The position numbers and the translations under genes are program-made. The notes under the pieces were generated by a model. The model saw only the letters and a list, made by a program, of their open reading frames with translations, ran no database searches and was not told the origin of the DNA. DNA of 64,000 nucleotides from Prorocentrum cordatum (lineage: Eukaryota > Sar > Dinophyceae > Prorocentrales > Prorocentraceae). The stretch lies in assembly GCA_963575745.1 (NCBI GenBank), contig CAUYUJ010020593.1, forward strand, positions 36,001 to 100,000, read 5' to 3'. The stretch's first letter is position 1, and the number at the start of each line of letters is the position of its first letter. Positions 1 through 10,420 of the stretch are shown in pieces.

Positions 1-400
1 ATTCGAATTGGGAGGTGGGGGGCCCGAGGTTTCCCGTTCGCGTGTGCCGAGGGATGCGCTCCCCTGGAGATATCCTCCGGATCCTGGCTCGAAGCTCCGG
101 TTAAGGCCCGCTTGAATTCAAACGTGGAGGTGGGGGCCCCATGGGGGGGGGGGGGCTCGCGCCCGAGAACCTTGCGACGCGCTCGCGCAGACGCCCCCAT
201 TCGACACGTTCTCCGGATTCAAGCCTGGGAGGCCCAAAAGTGATGTCAGTTGCAGGTCCGGGGCGACACGTTCGGATCCGGATTTGGAGGTGGAGACCTC
301 ATATGGAGGGGCTCGCGTTCAACACTTCTTCGCGGGTCATTCACACACGGCGCCCCCGCCTGACATTCCTTCCAGCCTAAGGCCTGGGGGGCCTGACGAT
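1..400. repeat. Degenerate GC-rich repeat units
   Basis: Three loosely similar units share a GGAGGTGGRG core followed by a CC(C/T)CAT-like end, near positions 10, 125 and 287. Each is followed by GC-rich sequence containing GCTCGCG. Similarity is weak and the unit length is uncertain (roughly 130-160 bp). No credible reading frame was found. Confidence 0.3.
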
Positions 401-906
401 AGTTATGGTTCGGGATGAGCCGTTCGGACTCGTACATAAATGTGGGGGCATCATCGGTGGGGGTCCTGTTCGAAACGCCCCGGCGTTTTGATCACAGACG
501 AGACTCCCGATCGAGTGGTCTTCCATATGGTAATGTGAGCGTGTGACTGCAAGTGCGAGTGTGATGCTGATGAGTGGTGACCATGCTGGGGTGATGATAG
601 CGGTGATCGTACGTCGGCGACGATGAGTGATTATGATGGTGGTCGTGGTCGTTGATGCAATGGGGGACGGGTGAGGCGGGGTTCCTGCGATGGTTTTCCA
701 GAAAACAACCCCCATGAACGGCGCGGCGAACAATGCGATCATTCCCCCTCCCGAACCTGCACTGTTTCGTGGCCGCTGGGACATTGCAGTGTACATGCGA
801 TTCAGCTTGACCATTAATTTTCCATACGGCTTTTACAATATATTCCTAGTCGGTTTCGCCTTGTTTGCGCCCCTTGAAATAATCCACCCAGCGCGCTCGT
901 TTACCA
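401..906. other. No gene seen; GTGATG-rich patch
   Basis: A GTGATG/GGTGAT-rich low-complexity patch lies at about 530-665, resembling the larger GAT tract at 8.5-9.3 kb. The rest is unique-looking sequence in which I see no gene. Confidence 0.5.
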
Positions 907-1018
907 ATATATATATATATATATATATATGTGTATATATACATATATATATATACATGTATATATCCATATATCGGTCTATCTATCTCTATACATAATC
1001 AGGTATATATATATACAC

Positions 1019-1050
<32 letters not shown>

Positions 1051-1051
1051 G
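907..1051. repeat. (TA)n-type microsatellite
   Basis: Alternating TA is interrupted by GTGTA, TACACA, CCATATATCGG and TATCTATCTC variants. It is the most AT-rich stretch in the first 20 kb. Short open frames of Tyr/Ile repeats across it are artefacts. Confidence 0.9.
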
Positions 1052-1221
1052 AAATATGATTATGGTGCCTGGGGGAAAACACACACAATGTCCACACTCG
1101 CGAGCGCACGCGTCGAAATCATACCAAACACATTACCGTTGCAATCGTGCCAATACAACAACAGAGCAACCAAACCGCTGGGTCATTCCACCACCATCAG
1201 TCAATCAATCGCGTAAACCAC

Positions 1222-1353
1222 CCGCATACATCATCACCGTCATCGTCGTCACACCATCGGCAACGACATTGACGTTACAGTCGTCATCGTCACCATCGCC
1301 ACCGCCATCGCTACTATCATCATCGTTGCCGCCGTTGACGTCGCCGTCATGAT
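1222..1353. repeat. CAT/CGT trinucleotide low-complexity tract
   Basis: Degenerate CAT, CGT, CAC and CGC triplets run for about 130 bp. Similar CAT/CGT patches occur at 2740-2965 and 3945-4065. On the minus strand it reads as Asp/Val/Met-rich peptide, which is a consequence of the repeat. Confidence 0.6.
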
Positions 1354-1473
1354 ACCACGCCCGCCCGAACCACCGACCTGCGCTGAATTGCCCGCGCGCC
1401 AGAACAGCCTTTGAGACGCGATGCGGAGGTCCCACCCGCAAGCGCCATCGCAGCCGTACCAGCTGTGCCAATT

Positions 1474-1740
1474 TAGGCCTCCTGGATGGGATCGGAGTGG
1501 ATGGGGTCGGATGATCGCGCCACATCGCCGATGCATCGGTGATGCATCGGCGATGCATCGGCGATGCGGCTCAATGTGGGCCCAAATTTCTCCACGCCGA
1601 CGTCGCCGATGCTTCGCTGACGTGGTCCGTGCCTGGCCGATGCATCGCCGATGCATCGGCCATGCTTCGCCGATGTATCGCGATGCGGTGAGATCCGTTG
1701 GTCCCATCTTTTCGGACCCCACCCAAGGGGGCCTCCAGCC
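1474..1740. mobile_element. Palindromic foldback element, family A, copy 1
   Basis: The core carries several copies of the half-site GCATCGCCGATG and its reverse complement CATCGGCGATGC, which together form a perfect 24-nt palindrome in better copies (10284-10311, 12637-12660). The outer ends look inverted: AGGCCTCCTGGATGGG at about 1475 against GGGGGCCTCCAG at about 1727-1738. CTCCACGCCGACG occurs at about 1594, as in the copies at 10.3 and 57.3 kb. This copy is the longest, with extra internal core repeats. It has no coding capacity, so it would be non-autonomous. Confidence 0.6.
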
Positions 1741-1914
1741 AAAACAGCTGGTTCCTATGCGCGTTCGATCCAGCGCGGCCGCAACGACGCCAACCAGCCA
1801 GTGCCAAGCAGTGATCATATCTGTGACCGCATGGATTTTGCAAATCAGATTGTTGGTGGATGGGTGGGGTTTTTGCGCACGCTGTGGAGTTGACGACTCG
1901 AGGTTCTTCATCAC

Positions 1915-2070
1915 GATGGCATCACGCAGTTTGCAACAGTTATCTTGAACCACGCAGCCTGCGGTACATAGATTGCACCACACAGTTTGCCCCGCATACT
2001 TTGGCTCACGTAGCCTGAGCCAAGTAATTTGCACCGAGTGAGCCAGACATTTTGCACCACGTAGTTCCTC
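1915..2070. repeat. Short TTTGCACCACG-type repeats
   Basis: About seven imperfect copies of a 15-25 bp motif (TTTGCACCACGTAG and variants CACGCAGTTTGCAAC, ATTGCACCACACAG) run head to tail. A 23-nt hairpin lies inside at 2001-2023 (TTGGCTCA, 7-nt loop, TGAGCCAA). A single related motif recurs near 3085. No gene is apparent between 1741 and 2740. Confidence 0.5.
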
Positions 2071-2739
2071 CGCCGTACAAAGAATTCGGCGACCCCCTCC
2101 CGCGCTCCGAAGCCGAGGCTATTAGCACCCCTCCCGCGAATTGTTTTCGTTTTCGTTTTGCATGATCATTCATCGTGTATCTCGTAGCCAGTTCCAATCC
2201 TGCCCCCCGGTCACCCGTGTCGAAGAATAGCATGCGGTGCATTTGTTGGTCGAGGACATAGTTTCTGTAATGTGTTCCTGCCGCGTGTACAAAGCGAGTC
2301 ACGAGCGCGCGCATGTTAATCTCCGTCCAAAAACTATGTGTTTCGTTATTTTCCCCAACGCATCTAATCCGCAAGTATCTCTTTTCGTTTCATGTTCAAG
2401 TCGGAGTGTCACATTGTCGCGCGTGCCCCGAGAGGACCACGATAACATACGTAGTTGCTTAGCCACCCTGCCTACTGGGCACGCGGCCACATTCGGGCAT
2501 GCCGAACACATTCAGCAATCATCGTTCTCCCGCCCATGCTGTCAATCAGTACCATTCGGGCCATAGCGCGTGTCTGCGCGCCCACACTTCGCTGCTTGCC
2601 TAAACCACAAGTGCCATAAGCATGTCAACGCAGAATTGTTGAAGCACTAATGAGGTCAGATTGGCTGTTCATTAAGTTGATGCCCGGCGCTCTGTTTATC
2701 TGTGCGCGCATTTCTTCATGATCCACAATCGTTGAAATC

Positions 2740-2965
2740 ATTGCCAGCATCAGCATCACCGTCGCCATCGTTCTCATCACCACCGCGATCATCATCGTCA
2801 TCGTCGATGTTGTCGCCCGCGCGAAATTTCAGCGCGTGCACTTCTTCATCATCCGTACCAGCACCATCGTCATCACCACCGCCAGAGGCACTGCCACCGT
2901 CATTGTCATCACCATCAGCGTCATCAGCTTGCTGGATCAATTCATCACAGCCGATGCCATGAACA
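2740..2965. repeat. CAT/CGT trinucleotide low-complexity tract
   Basis: Degenerate CATCACC, CATCGTC and ATCATC triplets. The Ser-rich plus-strand and Asp-rich minus-strand translations are repeat artefacts. Confidence 0.6.
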
Positions 2966-3339
2966 TCGTCATCGTCACCCTTCTTGTCGACGCAAGTTGA
3001 GTTTTGCCAACCAGCTGTGGGTAGGTGGGCGGGATGTTTGCACGAACATTGGAGGGTATCACGCGCGGGTGTGGTCACACGCAATTGCACCACATGGTTG
3101 CACCAAGCAGACTCTAGGGTCTACCCACCCCCTTTGAGATTAACGGACCCTTTTCCCCGTATTGCAATTTACATACGATTCTGCCCCATCGTCCATCCTA
3201 ATTTGGGTTCGTATCATCCCAGCTAAACCGGTATACCACCCCCCTCAGCCTGCAGCAAGTACTATGCGCGCACCCGTTTATCAAAGTTCATCAGTTTTCA
3301 AAGACTCTGTGCAACGCATGGGAAGAAGTGCGAACGCGC

Positions 3340-3935
3340 GCAACGTCGCGCGCGCATGCCGGAATCTTTCAAGGTGTCAAGGATGTCAGAACCGAGTGTT
3401 CGGAAAACATTTAAACAACAGTAGTTTGTAACAAGAGGTTCCACAGAAAAGCGTGCCCGCGCTCCTGCATAGCCTTACGAAAGCCACAGGTGTTCCATGC
3501 TACTATTACAGCCTCCCGCGCTCGTGCCGAAATCTCTCGACCGCCCTTGCGCGGGTGTTGTCGCAATAATGTCTTGCAACAAGTGGACGAAGTACAATCG
3601 CGCGTGTCGTCGCGCGCGCATGTCGAGATCTTCCCAAACAAAAGAAACGTCCGTAACTACTGCAATCGAGTGTTCCGACCACATGTAAAACACACATAGT
3701 TTTGCAACATCAGTTGTCAAACGATGCGCTCGCGCTCTTGCGACTCCCCTGGAAAACCATAATTCTCAGCATGTTCATCAGCTTCTGCCAGGCGAGCCTC
3801 CCGCGCCGCATGCCGAAATCATTCGAACACCCTTGCGCGCTTGCTGGGGGCACGATCCGTGTCACATAATACAGTGCGGGCCACTCTCTCGCGTCGACCG
3901 CACGCGCATGTCGAACTCCTTCCAAAAGCTTCATC
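3340..3935. repeat. Degenerate ~280-bp repeat, about two to three units
   Basis: A landmark of the type CGCGCGCATGYCGRRATCTTYC recurs near 3349, 3614 and 3898. A second landmark, CCTCCCGCGC followed by GCCGAAATC and CCCTTGCGCG, recurs near 3513 and 3798. Spacing is 265-285 bp. Single related landmarks near 1105 and 2298 suggest the family is also dispersed upstream. Identity is low and no coding frame is maintained. Confidence 0.5.
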
Positions 3936-3944
3936 ACCGACGCG

Positions 3945-4065
3945 AGGATGCCATCATCGCCGTCGGCGTGAACAGCATCGGTGCCGTCACTGGCCTTACC
4001 GTCGTCCTTGTCACCATCGTCACCAGCTTTGCTACGACCATCATCGTGTTTACCGTTTACGCTGC
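3945..4065. repeat. CAT/CGT trinucleotide tract
   Basis: Degenerate GCCATCATCGCCGTC-type triplets continuing the family seen at 1222-1353 and 2740-2965. Confidence 0.5.
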
Positions 4066-5217
4066 CATGACACAGTGCCTGCCCATGACGCCGACTCAGG
4101 CTGAAGTGCCCGCTGGGAAGTGCCCAGCGGTCAGCGCCACGGCGGCCGCGTCGGTCGCGCCAAACTAGCTGGCCGCTGCGCGCGCGAGCATGCGCGAGCT
4201 AGCGCGGCCGCAGAGCTGCACCAGCCAACACCTAGCACTCATCGCAATCGCCGCCGCATGGGCTTTGCAAACCAAGATGCGGGTGGGTGAGTCGGAAGAT
4301 TGCGTGAGCAGAGGAGTTGACTTTTTGCAAGTTCGGCAGCGTGGGGTCCACGACATCATATCGCGCATTCATAGCGTAACTAACGGAGCTATTGGATCCC
4401 GCATTGACGTTTTATTTTTGTTGGTGTTCTTCTTTGGTGACCGTTTGTGGTCGCAGGCGATTGTTTTCCCCTGATCCTTGGTTTCTGCCCGCAAAGTTAT
4501 ACCGTTCAGAAAAGGGGGGGGACTGGGATACACCCCGTAGGGGCTGTTCGGACGCACCCCTATCGAGGACGGACGGCCTCCATTGTAAATTCCCGAGTTG
4601 GAACTCATAATTTGCGCCAAAGCAAAGACCCCTACGAAACCTGGAAGTGGGGTCGTCGTTCTCCCCGTTGTTACTTTCTGGGGGCCGCCCGCGGTGACAT
4701 GTTGGCAGAACGTGCCGGCGATGGCGCTTCCTCCGCGAAGCCGCGACGGGAGCGGGAGCAACGGATCCCGTTCCTCACAGCCCCAGCCCTCGGGGTCACG
4801 AGTGGGAGCAACGGACTTCGGGGTCAGATCCGACGACGATTCTCGCAGGTGGCCTTTGACCCCCAATGTCGGAGTTCCTCCCGAAATATTTAGCCGTTCA
4901 GAAGACGGATAACTCAAGCATGTTTTTTATGGGGATAGTCGGGCGCGCCGCTAACCAGGATGGACGTCCCCCCGTCGCATATCCCCGATTGCGGCTCGAA
5001 TTGTATAACCATTCGAAACCCCGCGAGGTCGGAGTTTGGGGTCGACAGATCCCCTGATTGTGGGTGGAAGCGAGCGGGCTTCGAGGTCGGATCCGACAAC
5101 GATGCATCGGCGATGGCGCATTCGATCAGGAGAGTTGTGTGGTCCTTCGTGGAAGCCTCAGAGGGTCCACCAATTCCTTGCGGTGTCTGGCCGGCAACTG
5201 GCGAAACCACGTCTATC
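4066..5217. other. No gene seen; possible old ~400-bp duplication
   Basis: Segments at about 4490-4670 and 4890-5050 share order and short matches (CCGTTCAGAA, then a GGAC-GG-C box, then an ACC--GAA-CC box, then GGGGTCG), suggesting an ancient duplication of about 400 bp. A partial family-A palindrome half-site occurs at about 5098-5116. I see no gene. Confidence 0.3.
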
Positions 5218-5261
5218 TGCTGGTATTTGCTGTACCGTTTGGTCGCCCGCTGCGCCCGCAG

Positions 5262-5350
5262 CCAGGGGGCGACGGAGGCGCGGGCGCTGCTGGCGCAGGC
5301 GCACGACGGCGCAGTCGGCGAGCTGGTCGCCTCCTTGCGCCGGCCTGCTG
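5262..5350 (+). CDS. Possible isolated exon (hypothetical)
   Basis: A stretch of about 30 codons in the frame starting CAG-GGG-GCG-ACG-GAG has almost every third position G or C and a balanced amino-acid make-up rich in Ala, Leu, Glu and Val. It follows a pyrimidine-rich run ending in AG (5260-5261), and a GT lies just after CTGCTGG near 5350. This is what a short dinoflagellate exon would look like. The product is not recognisable and no neighbouring exon was found. It may be a chance GC-rich frame. Confidence 0.3.
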
Positions 5351-5424
5351 GGTGTCGGCCGAACGTTCGGGGGGGCAGCCCGGAGGTTCGGCGGCGGAAT
5401 CCGAAGCCTACCCTCGCCGATTAA

Positions 5425-6225
5425 CGGTTCAGGCAATCCGATGGGCGGCGGGGGGAGGTTTCGGAATCCGTCGAACACGTGGCGAAATTCGAATTCCACA
5501 CCCGCCTCCCACTGATTCAGGAGAACCGATGGTTGGTCGAGGTATAGAGGGCTCGGATGTCGCCACCTGTAGGTGGTCTGATCTGAGGGCCAGTTGTCGG
5601 GTGGTCGTGCTTCAGATGCGGGATTGGGCCTCGACCTCCCCGGAGATCCGAGGCTCCAAAAAATTGGAGCCCTTGGTTTTGTGTTATTCTCGGCCTCCAG
5701 TGGCCCTCAGCGTGCCCGGGGTCATAAACTGCTCAGGATAAGACGCCGGCCCTGGGGAAGTGGGTCCACGCTTCGAAAAAGTTGGAGTGCCAGGTGTATG
5801 GGTCGGGGCTCACGCATCGTGGGCCAGTACTAACGGAGGGCAGCCAGTCACCAGTGGCTGACCTGGTTCTGGGAGCCACGCGGGCTCGATTCGCTCTTTT
5901 CCGCACTTCGCTGGCCCAGACGCGGCAGCTACTAAGTCACGGGCTGGGCTTTACGAAGCCACCGGCGGGGCTTTGCTTTGTGGCAGGGCTCTGGCCGACC
6001 GGGTTTGCGCTGGCCTGGGTTCGTGCGCCCCCAGCAATCGTGGGGTGCTCGTACTTTGGCTGAGGACGGCAGGACGGCAGAGGAGGTGCCGACGCCGTTG
6101 CCCTTCACTCGTTTTTGCCTCGTTGGGCATCCTGGGAGGCTGGATGCGCTTCGAAATTTCAGTCAGAACGCACCCAGGGAGGGGTTTTGGGACTGTATCG
6201 GGGGAGGGCATCCCCCCGTAAGCAT
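5425..6225. other. No gene seen
   Basis: Unique-looking GC-rich sequence. Frames are broken or lack coding character, and I see no repeat worth naming. Confidence 0.4.
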
Positions 6226-6690
6226 CAGGAGGAGGGTCGGAAAATGAGGAGGACGGGAGGAGGCGGGATGGAGGAAGAGGAGGATGGGGGGATATGGAGG
6301 AGAGAAATAGAGATGGATATCCGGGCCCATCCATTCCCTGCTCTTTCCAGGAGTGTGTATGGAGGACTTGGTGAGGGCGCATGCGCCAGGAAGAGAGGAA
6401 GAGAGGAGGAGGAGGAAGAGGAGGAGGAGGAAGACGAAGAGGAGGAGGAGGAGGAGGAGGAGGGAAGAGGGAGGAGGAGGAGGAGGAGGAGGAGGAGGAG
6501 GAGGAGGAGGAGGAGGAGGAGGAGGAGATGAGAAGCAGTGGCGAAGGAGGGGAGGAGGAGGGGAGGAGGGGTCGGAGAGAAGGAGTAGAAGGAGGAGTAC
6601 AGGAAGAGCAGGAGAGGGAAAAGGAAGAGACGAGCAAGAGGAGGAGGACGACGAGGAGGCGGAGGATGAGAAATACCGGAGCAAATCCAA
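6226..6690. repeat. (AGG)n polypurine tract
   Basis: Nearly pure purine on the plus strand, with a continuous AGG run at about 6465-6530 and GAGGAAGAG variants on both sides. Long overlapping open frames on both strands (Glu/Arg/Gly one way, Ser/Pro/Leu the other) are products of the repeat. Confidence 0.9.
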
Positions 6691-7227
6691 TGCACGTCGA
6701 CGATCTGGCAGTTCACCCTCCCGTCCCAAGTCTCCTCCTGACACGTCCCTGTAAGCCCTCCGTCTCACTACAGTCGGGGCCCTGAAGAAGGAACCCTTTT
6801 CGTTGTGGAGGGGCTCCGCGTTCCGTAAGTGTTTCGCAGTTTGCCTCAGGTTGTCCTTATGTTTTCGATCGGAAATCGAAGTTTAACTCATGGAAAAAAA
6901 GGGGCCTCGTTCCTAATTTTGGGCTCCTTAGGTCAAGCCCCCGACGGTACAGGAAGCGCCCCCGTGAACAGACGAGCGCCCCGTGGGTCTGCCAAGCATG
7001 CAGAGCTTCGCTCTCACGAAGTATTGCCCTGCATACGTATGGCCTTGAGTCGGGCCTGTCCCTCTATCGGGGGTGGACAGACCTCCTACCCTGACACGTC
7101 GATTGAGGAATTGGCCGTTTTCGGTTCGCCGGAGGGCGTCGCGGCCGTTCTGTTTGCGGGTCCAGGTCCGTCGGTTTCGGTCCCAGGCCGTTTCCACCAA
7201 GGGGAGGTCTATTGAAGGGAGGTTTGT
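6691..7227. other. No gene seen
   Basis: Unique sequence of mixed composition between the AGG tract and the family-B element. I see no reading frame with coding character. Confidence 0.4.
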
Positions 7228-7384
7228 CCACCGCCGACTCTACAGGGGGGAATCTTCAAAAATGATTGGAACAAATTGTCTGGGGGGCAATTTCTTGAGT
7301 ATTGAAAGAATATGTCTGGAGTATGTTGCGGGTATTTTTTTAAATCTGTCGTCCCAAATCCCCCTGTAGGGGGACAGGCCCGAC
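7228..7384. mobile_element. MITE-like TIR element, family B, copy 1
   Basis: The right end (about 7356-7384) reads, on the minus strand, GTCGGGCCTGTCCCCCTACA then GGGGGATTT. The left end (about 7228-7262) keeps the inner CTACAGGGGGGAATC part of the same terminal repeat, with its outer bases scrambled. The interior is AT-rich and resembles copy 2 at 19537-19717: both end with ...GTATTTTTTTA before the right terminus. It has no coding capacity. Relationship to copy 2 is clear; the exact left boundary is not. Confidence 0.6.
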
Positions 7385-7429
7385 CTGTGTCCAGCGAGTG
7401 TCGCGGAACAGGTATTATCATGCAGCTCA

Positions 7430-7915
7430 GCGAAGTGTCCAAACGGAGCCCCTGCTTGAAAAGAAGCCGCACCCCCATCCGTGTACCAGTTGCGAAGCCT
7501 ACATGCCAGTTCATGGAATTCGAGGAATCATCAGGCGATAGCCCCGTTTGAATAGGAGGCCCTCCATCCGAGCAGGTGCTATTGAGATTGAATCGTCTCG
7601 CCGTTATCTCCAGCGCTGAAGCGAGAGCCCCAATTTGAGAAGGTATTGCCCTCCATCTGTGTAGATGTTGCAATCTTTCTCGACGAATGTGCGCGGCGCT
7701 AAGGCGAGAATTCCATTTGAAGACGGTACCGCCCACCCCATTGTATGATGCGCCTGTCGGATGCGCCTGTCGCCAGTGCGACCCCCCGATGTTGGACTGG
7801 AGCCGCTTTCGCTCCTTGTGCCTGTCGCATGCTGTCGAGGATAATGCGCGCGGCGCGGAGGCGAGAGACTCATTTTGAAAAGGCGCGGCCTTTCATATTT
7901 GCAGATGTTGGCATG
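7430..7915. repeat. Degenerate ~80-90-bp repeats
   Basis: At least five imperfect units occur near 7440, 7540, 7615, 7690 and 7850. Each has a GCGAGAGCCC-like start, a TTTGAAAAGG-like middle (AATTTGAGAAGG, CATTTGAAGACGG, CATTTTGAAAAGG) and a CCTCCATCTGTG/GCAGATGTTG-like end. Units differ in length and carry indels, so the array is old. No protein frame is conserved across units. Confidence 0.5.
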
Positions 7916-8040
7916 ATCAAGCTTCTTCAGGGCTACAAGTGGCATGACCAAGCTGTTCAAGCTTCAAGGCTTTCAAGCTTCATGGCCACAAACTGCACAG
8001 TTGCAGATGCTGGCATGATCAAGCTGCAGGGCCACAGGTG
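7905..8040. repeat. Short duplication with GCATGATCAAGCT
   Basis: The string TGGCATGATCAAGCT appears at about 7910-7924 and again near 8011-8025, preceded by GCAGATGTTGG and GCAGATGCTGG. AAGCTT-containing spacers lie between. This is a small recent-looking duplication with no reading frame. Confidence 0.5.
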
Positions 8041-8456
8041 GGCAGGATGTCTTAGGTGAAGCGCCCCGCTCGCCCTACCGCCACGCCATGGTGCTGCGGC
8101 AGAGAGGAGCTACCTACACAGGAGGAGGAGGACGACGACGACGACGAGGACGGGGAGGCTGTCGATCCCTAGCGCCGCCCTGCTGCGTCGGCTGCTCATG
8201 CCCGCGCAGGAGCTACCAGGAGGAGGAAGACGACGACGGAAACGGCCCGAGGAGACCCAATCTGTGCCAATGATGTTGCATCGCGTCCTTCCATGCCCAG
8301 TCCCCTCTGCACCAGTCCCCACAGATGTGCCTTTTCCACTGCAGCATGCACCCCCCTTGACGGCCGAGCGTTCCGTGGGCCTGCCGGTCAGGCGAGACGC
8401 TCCGTTTTGTAAATGGCCCATGTTCTGTCCTCCCAGTTGCACGAGTTGATACAGAG
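8041..8456. other. No gene seen; small GAC/GAG patches
   Basis: GAGGACGACGACGACG-type patches occur at about 8120-8155 and 8216-8245. The remainder is unique sequence without a convincing frame. Confidence 0.4.
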
Positions 8457-9330
8457 GGCTGGAGGAGGAGGGTCAGGAGGAGGGCGGAGGACGAGAGGCG
8501 AGGAGGAATACGAAGAGGAAATGGGGATGATGGTGTGGATGGTGATGATGGTGATGGTGATAGTGATGACCATTGCGGTCGTGATGCTGATGATGGTGGT
8601 GGTGATGTTGATGTTGATGTTGATGATGGTGGTGGTGATGTTGATTGAGACTGTGAAGAGGTTGTTGATGCGGATCATGCTCATAGTAATGAAGATCTTG
8701 ATGGCGATGATGTTGATGGTGCTGGCCATGAGGATATTGAGGTTAGTTAGAGATGATGGTGGTTGCGGTGATGAGGATGCGGATGGTGATGATTTTGCGA
8801 ATGCGGATGTGATGATGATGATGGTGGTGGTGATGATGGTGATGATGATGATGCTGATAGTGGTGATGATGTTGCCGCTGATGATGATGATAATGACGCT
8901 TACGAGGTTGATGGTAGAGATTGAGGTCGTGGCGGTGACGAGGATACCGACGAGGATGATATTGCGGATGCGGTTGGCGATCATGATGATGCGGATGTTG
9001 TTGTTGCTAATGATGATGCTGGTAACGATAATGTTGCTCATGCTGATTATGTTGTTGAGGTTTATGATGTTGATGATGCGTATGCTGCTGATGCTGATAC
9101 TCATGAAGATTATGTTGATGAGGATAACGGTGATGATGCTGACGGTGGTGGTGATGATGATGATGGTGATGATGATGATGCTGCTGACGATGGGGCTAAA
9201 TATGCGGGCGGGGATGCGGATATGAATCAAGATGATGGCGATGCTGGGGGGGAGGTGGTGATGGTGGTGATGAAGATAATGGTGGGCTCACACTGATGAC
9301 GATGTGGATGATTATGATGATGGCGGTTGT
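8457..9330. repeat. GAT/GGT/GTT low-complexity tract, ~0.9 kb
   Basis: A short GGAGGA run passes into about 750 bp of degenerate GATGATGGTGGTGATGTT triplets. Both strands stay open for 270-280 codons, giving Met/Val/Leu-rich and Ile/Ser/Thr-rich peptides. That is expected of a stop-free triplet repeat and is not evidence of a gene. A shorter, purer version of the same arrangement is at 60205-60650. Confidence 0.9.
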
Positions 9331-9560
9331 GAGGAGGAGGACTAAGACTAGGACGAGGACGATGACGAGGAGAGGAGGAGGAAGAGGAACAGTAGAGGAA
9401 GCAGGAGGAGGAGCAGGAGGAGGAGGAGAAGGAGGAGGAGGAGGAGGAGGAGAAGGAGGAGGATGAGGAGGCGGAGTACGAGGAAGAGTAAAACGAGGAG
9501 GAGGAGGACGAGGAGGAGGACGCGGAGGACGCAGAAAAAGAAAAGGAGGAGGACGAGGAT
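9331..9560. repeat. (GAG)n polypurine tract
   Basis: GGAGGAGGAG and GACGAGGAG triplets, purine-rich on the plus strand. A matching pyrimidine-rich tract (CCTCC) lies 220 bp downstream at 9780-9990, so the two could pair as imperfect inverted arms. Confidence 0.85.
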
Positions 9561-9676
9561 GACGAGGACGAGGGCGAGGACGAGGACGATTTGTTCGACG
9601 AAAACGAAAATTGCGAGCAGCACGAGGAGGCGGGCGTGGTGTCCGCCTCCCCGCTCGGTCCCGAAGGCTGCGGCAG

Positions 9677-9790
9677 GCCTTGCGCGCGGCCGCGGCGCGA
9701 CCCGCGAACGGCCGCTGGTCGGCGCTGCTGCTGGTGCTCGCCGACCTCGTGGACGAGAACGGCTGCACCTCGTGGGCGGACAGCCTCCTC
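9677..9790 (+). CDS. Possible isolated exon (hypothetical)
   Basis: About 38 codons beginning GCC-TTG-CGC-GCG have very high G/C at third positions and encode a plausible amphipathic stretch (WSALLLVLADLVDENG) ending in the motif TSWAD. An AG (9675-9676) precedes it. The DNA for the TSWAD motif recurs at about 9897 and 10099, each time followed by a CT-rich run, so this segment may be part of a duplicated exon/intron junction or simply a repeat. The family is not recognised. Confidence 0.35.
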
Positions 9791-10165
9791 CTCCTCCGAA
9801 TCTCCTCCACCCCCTCCTCCCCTCCTCTCCCTCCCCTCCTCCCTCCTCCCCTCCCTCCCTCCCTCCCCTCCTGCCTCCCTCCCTTTCCTTCTCCCACCTC
9901 GTGGGCGGACGGCCTCCCCTCCTCCGGGCCTCCTCCCTCCCCCTCCCCTCCTCCCTCCGTCCTCCTTCCCTCCCTCCCCTAAGATCGGATCTGACCCTCA
10001 GGGCCCATGAAGGCCTCAGCCTCGCCGAGCGCAGGATGTTGACTCAGCGGCCGGAGGAGGCCAGCCGGGCTCCGGGGTGAGTTTGAGTCTACGGGCGACC
10101 TCGTGGGCGGATGACCTCCCCTCTGAGCCCCCTCCTCCAAGCGTCCCCCCAAAAGTCCTCGATCC
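9767..10165. repeat. CCTCGTGGGCGGAC modules with CCTCC tracts
   Basis: The 14-mer CCTCGTGGGCGGAC occurs at about 9768 and 9897 and, as CCTCGTGGGCGGATGACC, at about 10099. It is followed by pyrimidine-rich CCTCCTCC sequence each time. A CCTCGCGGGCGGC relative occurs at 21652. Pyrimidine tracts fill 9780-9990. Confidence 0.6.
9975..10100. repeat. Dispersed repeat pair, copy 1
   Basis: CCCTAAGATCGGATCTGAC followed by AGGGCCCATGAAGGCCTCAG and GGAGGAGGCCAGCCGGGC matches, in order, the sequence at 10790-10925 (CCCAAGATCTGAC, AGGGCCCATGAGGCCTCAG, GAGGAGGCCAGTCGGGCC). Both copies follow a CCTCC tract. There is no coding evidence. Confidence 0.6.
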
Positions 10166-10242
10166 CCAACCTTTAACGACGACCCCACCACGACGACGGC
10201 GGCAACGACGGCGGCGACAACGACCACGAGTGTCGGCGACCC

Positions 10243-10420
10243 TTGACCACAGATGGGGTCCGAGTAACCAGATGGGTCGGAGGATCACGCCGCATCGCCG
10301 ATGCATCGGCGATGCGGCTCGATGCGGAGACCGACTTTCTCTACGCCGACGGCGGCGATGCGGCACGTTCCTCCCACCCCATCTGCTCGGACCCAATCGT
10401 GGAGGCCTCTACCTCCGTCG
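10243..10420. mobile_element. Palindromic foldback element, family A, copy 2
   Basis: A perfect 24-nt palindrome, half-site GCATCGCCGATG plus its reverse complement, lies at 10284-10311. It is flanked by GGGTCGGAGGATCACGCC upstream and by CGATGCGGAG, CTCTACGCCGACGG, GCGATGCGGCACGTTC and CTCGGACCCAATC downstream. The order of blocks matches copies at 1474-1740 and 57288-57446. GAGGCCTC occurs near the right end in all three. Confidence 0.65.

Noticed and set aside
2001-2023. Sequence TTGGCTCACGTAGCC resembling pieces of the spliced leader
   Set aside because: The SL pieces are in the wrong order and form a simple hairpin (TTGGCTCA/TGAGCCAA); not an SL.
8388-9230. Overlapping 270-280-codon open frames on both strands
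   Set aside because: They are complete translations of a stop-free GAT/GGT triplet tract, with Met/Val/Leu one way and Ile/Ser/Thr the other, and no complex sequence.
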